Shown piece by piece: positions 1 through 7,900 of a stretch of DNA of 9,208 nucleotides. Positions within the stretch are counted from its first letter, which is position 1; every line of letters starts with the position of its first letter. The notes below the pieces were generated by a model that saw only the letters and a list, made by a program, of their open reading frames with translations, did not search any database and was not told where the DNA came from. Both the position numbers and the translations under genes were made by a program. Origin of the DNA: Muribaculaceae bacterium (GTDB lineage: Bacteria; Bacteroidota; Bacteroidia; Bacteroidales; Muribaculaceae); the NCBI GenBank assembly GCA_029052265.1, contig JAIDJJ010000172.1, forward strand, positions 1-9,208, in the 5' to 3' direction.

Positions 1-917
1 TTCCACGTGCAGGGGTTCAATGTGAGCACACGCCCCACTCCTCCACGGTCCTGAAAAATCATCCCCCACCAGTTCCCTTCCGGATCGTCGACAAGGCATC
101 CCTGCCCCACGTATGGGAAGCCCCCGAACTCGGATTCGAGCACAACACACTTTTCATAAGGGCCCTCAATGTTGTCAGCCCTATAGCAAAGCTGACGGCG
201 CGGCTTGCCCGCACGCCATGAAATCACAAATGCATAGTATTTACCATTATGTTTTATCACACGGCTGCCTTCATGAAGTCCCGTCTCGGTGCTGTCGGGA
301 TGTATCACCACCTTGTCTATGCCACCTTCAAGTATTCCCGTCAGATCCGGTTTGAGTTCCGTGAGATGGATATCGCCTCCGCCACTGAACACAAATACCC
401 TGCCGTCGTCATCAAGCAGTAGGGAAGAATCATGAAAATGATTTGTTCGGCACAGAAGAGTCCACTCCCCTGCCGGATTATCAGTGGTATATATATATGA
501 TTTATATGGCTCGTCGTTGGGAGAAAACAATACATAGAAACGTCCGTCACGATAACGGATGGATGTAGCCCACTGCCCTTTCCCATATACAGTGCCCCCC
601 TCAAGATTGTAGCGGGAGGTGTCTTCAAGTTTATCGAAAACATAGCTTATGGTTTCCCAGTTTACGAGATCGCGCGACCGCATCACCGGACACCCGGGCA
701 TAAGATGCATGGTGGTGCTCACCATATAGAAACAGTCGCCTACACGTATCACATCCGGATCAGGCACATCCGCCCATATCACCGGATTGCAGAATCCGGA
801 GGTTTCACATTCCATTTGAGTGGCGGGAGGCACTACGGCTTCTGCTTCTGCAAATCCCGGCACAAAGCCGGCAAAAGACATACAAGCTATCCCTTTTATG
901 AGTTTTTGTACAGACAT
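1..917 (-). CDS. Secreted GH43 glycosidase (subfamily 12-like), C-terminus cut by window edge
   Basis: Translating the minus strand from the ATG at 917 gives 305 uninterrupted residues that run off the left edge. An in-frame TAA lies two codons upstream, so this ATG is the earliest possible start. Residues 1-25 form a basic-hydrophobic signal peptide ending near GFAEA, so export is expected. The catalytic five-bladed propeller begins at NPVIWADVPDPDVIR. By comparison with GH43 enzymes the general base is Asp53 (VPDPD), the pKa-modulating Asp is Asp163 (HFHDSSLLLDDDG) and the acid is Glu216 (LHEGSRVIKHNGKYY). The phrase MVSTTMHLMPGCPVMRSRDLVNW is typical of GH43_12, whose characterised Bacteroides members include an alpha-L-arabinofuranosidase. 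Full-length relatives are about 500-560 residues, so the end of the propeller and the C-terminal beta-sandwich are probably missing. It is divergent from the GH43-GH115 operon. Family assignment is firm; choice of arabinofuranosidase or beta-xylosidase is inference. Confidence 0.9.
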   Translation of the reverse strand, partial: MSVQKLIKGIACMSFAGFVPGFAEAEAVVPPATQMECETSGFCNPVIWADVPDPDVIRVGDCFYMVSTTMHLMPGCPVMRSRDLVNWETISYVFDKLEDTSRYNLEGGTVYGKGQWATSIRYRDGRFYVLFSPNDEPYKSYIYTTDNPAGEWTLLCRTNHFHDSSLLLDDDGRVFVFSGGGDIHLTELKPDLTGILEGGIDKVVIHPDSTETGLHEGSRVIKHNGKYYAFVISWRAGKPRRQLCYRADNIEGPYEKCVVLESEFGGFPYVGQGCLVDDPEGNWWGMIFQDRGGVGRVLTLNPCTW

Positions 918-950
918 TGTTTAACGGAAGTTAGATTAGTTTTTCATTTA

Positions 951-958
951 CAAAATTA
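951..958 (-). promoter_or_regulatory. Candidate -7 promoter element of the minus-strand GH43 gene
   Basis: Read on the minus strand this is TAATTTTG, an exact match to the Bacteroidetes -7 consensus TAnnTTTG. It lies 33 bases upstream of the ATG at 917, which would give a leader of about 28 nt. No TTTG is seen 19-21 bases further upstream, so the -33 element is weak or absent, as might be expected of an activator-dependent promoter. Confidence 0.5.
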
Positions 959-1010
959 CTTAATATTTGACCCTCCCACCCTCATCTATGTAATACAGAC
1001 GTATTTAAAC

Positions 1011-1037
1011 GGATACCTTTCATATCCCTTCGTATCC
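1011..1037. repeat. Inverted repeat GGATAC / GTATCC, possible operator
   Basis: GGATAC at 1011-1016 is matched by its inverse GTATCC at 1032-1037 with a 15-base spacer. A near copy, ATATCC at 1022-1027, sits exactly 10 bases before the right arm, so the element can also be read as a direct repeat spaced by one helical turn. It lies between the two divergent promoter candidates. Six-base arms can arise by chance in A/T-rich DNA, so operator function is only a suggestion. Confidence 0.25.
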
Positions 1038-1107
1038 TATCAATTCAAATCGGTAGCATCATAAAAACTGAAATACATACATGAATCTTTCCTTCACTTT
1101 TTTTCTT

Positions 1108-1115
1108 TAATTTTG
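1108..1115 (+). promoter_or_regulatory. Candidate -7 promoter element of the GH43-GH115 operon
   Basis: TAATTTTG is an exact match to TAnnTTTG and the same octamer as faces the opposite gene. It would start transcription near 1120 and leave a leader of about 95 nt before the ATG at 1217. A -33 TTTG at the right spacing is not present; the closest is TTTC at 1088-1091, which is too near. A weaker alternative is TATCTTAG at 1170-1177, which would give a leader of about 33 nt and place the CGATATG repeats upstream of the promoter. Confidence 0.4.
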
Positions 1116-1165
1116 CGATATGGACGTCGTCGGACTTCGATATGCTCAATCGGGAATCGATCATG
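1116..1165 (+). repeat. Three phased CGATATG-type repeats, possible regulator site
   Basis: CGATATG occurs at 1116-1122 and again at 1138-1144, 22 bases apart. A third, imperfect copy CGATCATG is at 1158-1165, 20 bases further on. Spacing of about two helical turns would put the copies on one face of the DNA, as expected for AraC-type regulators binding direct repeats. No function has been shown for this sequence, and seven-base repeats can be accidental. Confidence 0.3.
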
Positions 1166-1216
1166 AGAATATCTTAGTGAAATTTCAGAATTATCGAACC
1201 ACAATAATAATATTTC

Positions 1217-2260
1217 ATGAAAAAATTTTTTCCTATGGCTTTCAGCTGCGTCCTGATTCTCGGTGCATGTGGCGGAGGTGCAAAAAAAACTGCTGACAAC
1301 GATAGCTCCACAGATTCATTGAAGACTTTTGTCTACAACGGAAATCCCCTTATCAGAGATAAATTCACTGCAGATCCGGCTCCGATGGTACACGACGGAC
1401 GGCTGTATCTCTATGTCGGACATGATGAATATTATGAAGGTCAGGATACTGCCTCCGGGGGTAAGGAATTCAACATCACAGAATGGCTTTGCTATTCAAC
1501 CGACGACATGAAGACCTGGACAGACCATGGAGCAGTGCTCAGCCCGGCAGATTTCAAATGGGCTGCAGGCGAGGCATGGGCATCTCAAGTGGTGGAAAAG
1601 AACGGTAAGTTTTATTATTTCACAACCGTGCAGGCAGGCGAACCCTGGCCAGGGAAAGCCATTGGTGTCGCGGTCGCAGATTCTCCGACAGGGCAATTTA
1701 AAGATGCCATCGGAAAACCATTGGTCAGCGACAACATGACTGATAATGGTGCCCGGGGATGGTGGAACGACATAGATCCAACCGTGCTGATTGACGGTGA
1801 CAATGCTTGGATATTCTGGGGCAACGGCACATGTTTTATGGCGAAACTAACCCCGGATATGACAGGTATTGACGGGGAAATCCGGGTGATAGACTTGCCC
1901 AAATACGTAGAAGGTCCCTGGTTGCATAAGAAAGACGGGATGTATTATCTCACATACGCCTCAATCGGGAATGGAACGGAAACCATTTCGTATGCAACCT
2001 CCCCCTCTATTGAAGGACCGTGGACTCCCCGCGGAGAGCTGACAGGTCCGGCTGAAAACAGTTTCACGATTCATCCGGGAATTATCGAATTCAACGGCGG
2101 ATGGTATTTATTTTATCATAACGCTGTGCTTGAAACAGATGGTCACAAAGGCGCTATCGGAAGGCGATCCGTATGTGTAGACACTCTCCGCTATGATCCG
2201 GACGGAATGATGCTTCCGGTTATTCAGACAAATAGCAATACCTTATCATCTGCCAATTGA
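1217..2260 (+). CDS. GH43 family glycosidase lipoprotein (arabinofuranosidase / beta-xylosidase type)
   Basis: A 347-residue protein starting with a lipoprotein signal: basic MKK, a hydrophobic stretch and the lipobox LGAC, with Cys18 as lipidated residue. The residues after the cysteine (GGGAKKTADND) lack the acidic run of Bacteroidetes surface-export signals, so a periplasm-facing anchor is more likely. A single GH43 five-bladed propeller fills the rest. The catalytic triad can be placed at Asp53 (KFTADPAPMV, general base), Asp187 (NDIDPTVLID, pKa modulator) and Glu232 (VEGPWLHKKDGMYY, acid). No extra carbohydrate-binding domain is present; the length suits a one-domain GH43. The subfamily cannot be fixed by eye, though the sequence most resembles the GH43_1-type arabinofuranosidases and xylosidases. 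It is first in an operon, seven bases ahead of the GH115 gene, suggesting action on the same xylan fragments. No Shine-Dalgarno sequence is visible, as is usual in this phylum. Confidence 0.9.
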   Translation: MKKFFPMAFSCVLILGACGGGAKKTADNDSSTDSLKTFVYNGNPLIRDKFTADPAPMVHDGRLYLYVGHDEYYEGQDTASGGKEFNITEWLCYSTDDMKTWTDHGAVLSPADFKWAAGEAWASQVVEKNGKFYYFTTVQAGEPWPGKAIGVAVADSPTGQFKDAIGKPLVSDNMTDNGARGWWNDIDPTVLIDGDNAWIFWGNGTCFMAKLTPDMTGIDGEIRVIDLPKYVEGPWLHKKDGMYYLTYASIGNGTETISYATSPSIEGPWTPRGELTGPAENSFTIHPGIIEFNGGWYLFYHNAVLETDGHKGAIGRRSVCVDTLRYDPDGMMLPVIQTNSNTLSSAN

Positions 2261-2267
2261 AAAGGTT

Positions 2268-4853
2268 ATGAAAATTAAAACGATTTCAATTATTCTCGTG
2301 TGTGTCATTCTCCAACTGATGGCAAACCCTGTAATGGCACTTGATCATCCGGGGATAGTTTCAGAATCTCCGGAAGAAGGGAGATTTCCCCTTATTTTTC
2401 TTGATAATGGCATAAGCCATCCGGGCACTTTGATTCTTGATCCGGCTGATAACGAAGGGGTATGGATCGCTGCCTCCAATGTTTCCCAAGATTTCAAACG
2501 GGTATGCGGTGTGTCAGCGCCTGTTATTTCTGTCAACGATTCTATCCATACCCGTAAATTTCCAATCATCGCAGGCACTTTCGGCACTCCTCTGATCTCC
2601 GGTTTGATAAAAAATGGAAAACTATCGGCTTCCGATATCGAAGGGAAAAGGGAAAAATACCTTCTCACCACTGTCATCAATCCGTTTCCGGGAATAGACG
2701 AGGCTCTCGTGATTGCCGGCAGCGACAGAAGAGGCACCATATACGGTCTATATGAGCTCTCCGAGCAGATAGGTGTATCCCCCTGGTATGATTGGGCAGA
2801 TGTGCCACCCGTCAAGCACAAACAGCTTTATATTGATAAGGGCACTTATACCGCAGGCGAACCTGCAGTGAAATACCGTGGCATATTCCTTAACGACGAG
2901 GGACCATGTCTTATGAAATGGGTCAAAAACACTTATGGCACAGATTATGGCGACCACCGTTTCTATGCAAGAGTGTATGAACTTATTCTCAGGCTAAGAG
3001 GGAATTTCCTTTGGCCTGCAATGTGGGCATGGGCATTCTATGCCGATGACCCGGAAAACAGCGCGCTTGCGGATAAAACCGGAATCATAATCGGCACTTC
3101 TCATCATGAACCGATGGCAAGAAATCATCAGGAATGGGCACGCAAAAGGAAAGATTACGGAGCATGGAACTATACTTCCAACCGTGCAACTCTCGATAAA
3201 TTTTTCTCCGAAGGTATCAAAAGGATGAAAGGCACAGAGGATGTGGTGACTATCGGAATGCGAGGTGACGGCGACGAGGCAATGAGTGCGGATGCAGATG
3301 TGAAGCTTCTGAAGCAAATCATCAGAAATCAGAGAAACATAATCCGCAAAGAGACAGGACGTGACCCGAAACAGACACCGCAGGTATGGGCTCTATATAA
3401 GGAGGTGCTTGACTATTATGACGCCGGAATGCGTGTGCCCGACGATGTGACTCTACTTCTTTGCGACGACAACTGGGGAAATGTCAGGCGTCTTCCCGAT
3501 GAACAGGAACGCAAACACCCCGGAGGATGGGGAATGTATTACCATGTGGACTATGTGGGGGCTCCTCGCAACAGCAAGACATTGAACTGCACCCCAATAC
3601 AAAATATGTGGGAACAGATGCGCCTTACATATGATTATGGCGTAGACCGTATGTGGATTCTGAATGTCGGCGATCTTAAACCTATGGAATATCCTATAAC
3701 GCTTTTCCTTGACATGGCTTGGAATCCTGAGGAGTTCGACAGTGAAAACCTCCACCTCCATACCCGGAATTTTTTTGAGCAACAACTTGGGCCTGATCAG
3801 GCGGAAGAGGCAGCCCGAATATTCAATCTATTATGCAAATATAATGGCAGGGTCACTCCCGAACTTCTTGACTGCGACACATATAATCTCCACACGGGGG
3901 AATGGGGAAAAGTGGCTGGAGATTTTTCAAGACTCGAAGCCGAGGCGCTCCGTCAGTTTATCTCGCTTCCGGATGAATATAAAGACCCATATCGTGAACT
4001 TATCCTGTTTCCTGTGCAACTGATGTCTAACCTTTATGATATGTATTTTTCACAGGCAATGAACCGCCGGGAATCGGAGGCAAATCTTCCGGAGGCAAAC
4101 ATCTGGGCAGACAGGGTGGAAAAATGTTTTGAACGTGATTCTCTTCTTATGTACGATTACAACAATTATATTGCAGGTGGAAAATGGAACGGGATGATGA
4201 TTCAGAAACATATAGGCTACACCGGATGGAACGACGATTTCCCGGCGGACAAAATGCCGGAAGTTTCCAGGGTGCCTGACACCGACGGACTGTCAGGAGG
4301 ATTCCAACACACCGGAAAAGACGGAATGGTTGTCATCGAGGCTCCTCACTTCTACAAAGTTTCATCACCTTCGGAGAATCTCGAATGGAAGCTCCTTAAG
4401 GATATGGGAAGAACTCTTGGGGGAATAGCTGTCACCCCTTATACGTCTTCACCCGAAGGGGCGACAGTGGAATACAAAATAACCATACCCGAAAAGAAAG
4501 ACAGTGTTGACGTGCATATTGTGGTCAAATCCACATTGGCATTCTCTCGCAAGGAGGGACACAGGTATGTAGTGGGGTTCAAAGGCGCCGGGGAACAGGA
4601 AATAAATTTCAATAGTGACCTTAACGAACATCCCGATAATATCTATTCCGTGTTTTATCCCACAGTAGCACGCAGGGTTGTAGAAAAGATTGTCAGACTT
4701 CCGCTGCCAGATCCTGACAATGATGGCGCTATGTATCTATATCTTAAGCCACTCGATCCGGGTATCGTTTTTGAAAAGATCGTGGTTGACTGCGGAGGGT
4801 ATCAGCCGGAATATCTATTCGGCACAGAGTCGCCTTGCATCCGAAACCAATAA
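2268..4853 (+). CDS. GH115 xylan alpha-1,2-glucuronidase
   Basis: An 861-residue protein with a cleavable signal peptide (about residues 1-25, ending NPVMA), hence periplasmic or exported. Family GH115 enzymes remove glucuronic or 4-O-methylglucuronic acid from internal and terminal xylose units of xylan. Diagnostic segments are present in order: an N-terminal domain to about residue 195, then RLRGNFLWPAMWAWAF, GTSHHEPMARNHQEW (276-290), IGMRGDGDEAM (329-339), LLCDDNWGNVRRLP (around 400) and GDLKPMEYP (around 470) in the TIM-barrel part. A helical segment and a C-terminal beta-sandwich follow (about 690-855), the latter ending LDPGIVFEKIVVDCGGYQPEYL. Length is normal for the family and no domain is missing. 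The start lies seven bases after the upstream GH43 stop, so the two are almost certainly co-transcribed. Catalytic residues are not assigned individually here because family numbering cannot be aligned by eye. Substrate (glucuronoxylan) follows from the family. Confidence 0.95.
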   Translation: MKIKTISIILVCVILQLMANPVMALDHPGIVSESPEEGRFPLIFLDNGISHPGTLILDPADNEGVWIAASNVSQDFKRVCGVSAPVISVNDSIHTRKFPIIAGTFGTPLISGLIKNGKLSASDIEGKREKYLLTTVINPFPGIDEALVIAGSDRRGTIYGLYELSEQIGVSPWYDWADVPPVKHKQLYIDKGTYTAGEPAVKYRGIFLNDEGPCLMKWVKNTYGTDYGDHRFYARVYELILRLRGNFLWPAMWAWAFYADDPENSALADKTGIIIGTSHHEPMARNHQEWARKRKDYGAWNYTSNRATLDKFFSEGIKRMKGTEDVVTIGMRGDGDEAMSADADVKLLKQIIRNQRNIIRKETGRDPKQTPQVWALYKEVLDYYDAGMRVPDDVTLLLCDDNWGNVRRLPDEQERKHPGGWGMYYHVDYVGAPRNSKTLNCTPIQNMWEQMRLTYDYGVDRMWILNVGDLKPMEYPITLFLDMAWNPEEFDSENLHLHTRNFFEQQLGPDQAEEAARIFNLLCKYNGRVTPELLDCDTYNLHTGEWGKVAGDFSRLEAEALRQFISLPDEYKDPYRELILFPVQLMSNLYDMYFSQAMNRRESEANLPEANIWADRVEKCFERDSLLMYDYNNYIAGGKWNGMMIQKHIGYTGWNDDFPADKMPEVSRVPDTDGLSGGFQHTGKDGMVVIEAPHFYKVSSPSENLEWKLLKDMGRTLGGIAVTPYTSSPEGATVEYKITIPEKKDSVDVHIVVKSTLAFSRKEGHRYVVGFKGAGEQEINFNSDLNEHPDNIYSVFYPTVARRVVEKIVRLPLPDPDNDGAMYLYLKPLDPGIVFEKIVVDCGGYQPEYLFGTESPCIRNQ

Positions 4854-4878
4854 CACACCATTACCAAGATTATAGGAC

Positions 4879-4919
4879 AATAAACACCCGTGGAAAGATT
4901 GTGACCACGGGTGTTTATT
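4879..4919. terminator. Strong bidirectional intrinsic terminator
   Basis: AATAAACACCCGTGG (4879-4893) pairs perfectly with CCACGGGTGTTTATT (4905-4919), giving a 15-bp stem with an 11-base loop. On the plus strand it is followed by TTT, so the run after the G/C core is TTTATTTTT. The A-rich outer left arm supplies a shorter U-run for minus-strand transcripts. It sits 25 bases after the GH115 stop and 44 bases past the HTCS stop, so it can end transcription of both convergent units. Confidence 0.9.
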
Positions 4920-4963
4920 TTTCTATCTAAATGAATTTTTGAAATCCATATTCCGACACCTTT

Positions 4964-7900
4964 TTATGTGTCTGAAGTGTCGGGCATGGAATCCGTCTGG
5001 CATTTATTACGGTATTCAGAAGGTGTATAACCTGTAAATTTCTTGAAGGCGGTCGAGAAATGCGGCTGTGAGGTGTAGCCTACAAGATAAGCTATCTGGG
5101 TGACTTCAATGTCAGGTTTCCGAAGCAGTTCACAAGCCCTGCGCAGCCTGATATTGCGGATAAAATCACTTGGGTTCAATCCCATTTTCTCTTTCATCTT
5201 TCTATGCAGATGCGCCCGGCTCATACCAACCTCAATAGAAAGTTTCTCCACATTGAATTCGGAATCATCAATGTTGTCTTCAATCACCTTTATAATCTTT
5301 TCAAGCAGCTTTTCATCATTCCCTTTCACCTTTGGGACACTGATCTTCTCCTCTACCTCACGCACACCGGTGAACTTGCCTTTAACCCTCAATCTGTTTT
5401 CGATGAGTGTGTCTATAACCACTTCAAGCTCCTCAATATTAAAAGGTTTACCAAGATAGCCGTCGGCTCCTTTATCCCACCCCTTCATGCGGTCCGCGAG
5501 TTCATTCCTCGAGCTCAAAAGAATCACCGGGACATGATGGGTGGTGGAGTTGCTCTTCACCCTTTTCAGAAGTTCCAGACCGTCCATACCAGGCATCATC
5601 ACATCGCTGACGATGATATCGGGAGTATTGTCCATTATAATTTTCAAAGCTTCCTCCCCGTCTTTTGCACCTATCATTTTATATGACGATCCCAGCTGGT
5701 AGCAGAGATAATTACGCAGTTCTTCATGATCGTCGACAATAAGAACCGTTTTTGAAATCATTGATTTTTTCCTTGACAATCTTTCGGGATCTCCACCGAC
5801 GCCCAATTCCGGCATATTGAGATGTTTGTTTGCCTCTTCCTCCTTAACTTCTTCCGAGCGGTAAGAAATCTGAAATTCTTCGGCACTGTAAAAACTTTCA
5901 TCTATAGGGATACGGATAGAAAATACACTTCCTTTCACACCATCCCTGCGGTTTTTTCCGGAAATTGAACCATGATGAAGTTCAGCCAGACGTCGGCACA
6001 GGTCAAGCCCGATTCCAAATCCCGGAGTCGCCGGGGCATGACTCTCTCTTACCCTATAGAATCGTTCAAAAATTTTCGCTTCCATTTTACTGTCAAGACC
6101 GATTCCTGTGTCGATGACACTGATCCTGACACATTCTCCCAACTTTTCATCAGTCATCTTTTCAGTCTCAACCTTTATGGACCCCCCTTTCGGCGTATAT
6201 TTTATCGCATTTGAGATAAGGTTTACAAGCACTTTATCAATATTATCGCGATCGATCCAAATATTATTGAGTTCTGATTTCGGCTCAAAGTCAAGAGTAA
6301 GCCCGCATTCCGCCGCCTGAGGAATAAACATGTCCACCAATTCCCCTACAAAAGAATTGACATCGGTCTTACGGCAAGACAACCGCATCTTCCCCTTATC
6401 AAGCTTCCGTATATCAAGCAATTGATTCACAAGACTAAGGATTCTTTGTCCATTACGCTGCATCGTTTTAAGCTGCCGTTTGACATCCTCATCAAACGGC
6501 AGCTTCAACAATGATTCCAACGGACTGAGAATAAGGGTGATCGGAGAACGTATGTCGTGAGAGACATCTATGAAAAATTTAATTTTGGCATCGTTGATTT
6601 TTTCCTCTTTTTTCTTCTGCATTACAAGCCATCCCAATACAAGAAGAGTGGCAAGCACAAGCAGATAAAACAGTTTCGCCCATGTGGAAAGATACCATGG
6701 AGGAGAAATCCTTATTTTCATCTCCGTGACCGGAGACAGCTCTTTGTTTTCTTTAGCCTGTATCTGCAAAACATGCGAGCCGGGTTCAAGATAAGGGAGA
6801 TAGATCACATTTTCCCCGGGACGAGTCTCTATCCATTCTTCGCCCACATCTGCCATTCTCCACCGATAGACAATATTTGCAGCATCACGAAAATCCATAG
6901 TGCTCAGACGCAAACTTAACGCATTGTCGGAATACGGTAAATTGACAACCGTCGGCTCCATAGGGTCGCCTTCAATCACCATCCGGCGCCCCGCCTTAGT
7001 CTCGGGAGCCACTCTAACGCCATTAAGATATAATGCCGAGATTTTCACGTCTGACTTGAATTGTGGAGAAGATACATCTTCCGGAATAAACCCTGTGATG
7101 CCCTGATCGTTTGAAAAATATATTTTTCCGTCCGGCATAGGTATCACCGACAGTCGGAATGAATTTTCCACCAATCCATAATTGCCGCGATAGGCAAAGA
7201 TGGTTTGCGTCTCAGGATCCTGATAAGACAATCCACCCATTGTCCCTATCCACCTTCCCCCGTTTTTATCAATCGTGATCGATCTTACATCATTATCGGT
7301 AAGTCCGTCGATAGTAGTGTATTTAGCTGTCACTCCCTTGGCGGGATGCACCTCTATAAGTCCATGGCTTGTAGCGGCAAGCATTCTTCCTCCCCCGAGA
7401 GGTGCAAAAGTATAGGTGGAGCCAGATAAGAATGGATCCTGATTGATTTCCAAAAGTGAATCCCCCTTTAAATCATAGCATGCAACACCGCCATAAAGCC
7501 CTATCCACAATTTATCATCATCGCTCTTCACCATCTCATTGGCATAAGTATTGGTAAGGCGGTCTCCTTCCGGATCTACATCAAGCCATTTCTTTTCTCC
7601 CGATACCATATTGTAGGACATGATCCCTATGCCGTGAGCGCCTATAAAGAGATCTTCTTTATTGCACAAATTCAAAGATATAGACGGACAATCTCCCGCC
7701 ACATCTACCACACGCGACCATCTTCCGTCAATCAACGACAATTGCCATACCCCCTGATTTCTAACCCCGACAAGCAATTTATCGGCACCTAATGGCTCAA
7801 TGTCAGTAGCCGTCCCGCCTTCCGGAAGATTATATGATTTTATTAATTCCCCGTTTTCTGAAATAATGCAAATTTTGTCTTTCCCTATTGCCGCGAGCAA

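Larger units (their letters stand above)
918..1216. other. Divergent intergenic control region, no gene
   Basis: This 299-base region separates two divergently transcribed glycosidase genes and holds no convincing ORF. A plus-strand frame covering 705-1064 is only the antisense of the GH43 gene plus spacer. The region is A/T-rich and carries a TAATTTTG octamer facing each gene, an inverted repeat at 1011-1037 and phased CGATATG repeats at 1116-1165. It is the natural place for the HTCS AraC domain to bind and activate both sides (inference). Confidence 0.6.

Noticed and set aside
341..643. Minus-strand open frame of 100 codons
   Set aside because: It lies within the GH43 coding sequence in another frame. 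The real frame contains the catalytic motifs across the same bases.
705..1064. Plus-strand open frame of 119 codons ahead of the operon
   Set aside because: Most of it is antisense to the minus-strand GH43 gene, whose translation shows clear family motifs. The remainder is the A/T-rich promoter region, and the product has no recognisable domain.
2345..2821. Minus-strand open frame of 158 codons
   Set aside because: It is antisense to the N-terminal domain of the GH115 gene, and its composition is that of a shadow frame.
4953..4983. Inverted repeat CCGACAC / GTGTCGG over the HTCS stop codon
   Set aside because: A seven-base stem with a 17-base loop and no following T-run is a poor terminator. 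The strong hairpin at 4879-4919 lies just downstream and explains termination.
5204..5686. Plus-strand open frame of 160 codons
   Set aside because: It is antisense to the receiver and AraC domains of the HTCS and has no recognisable domain or promoter.
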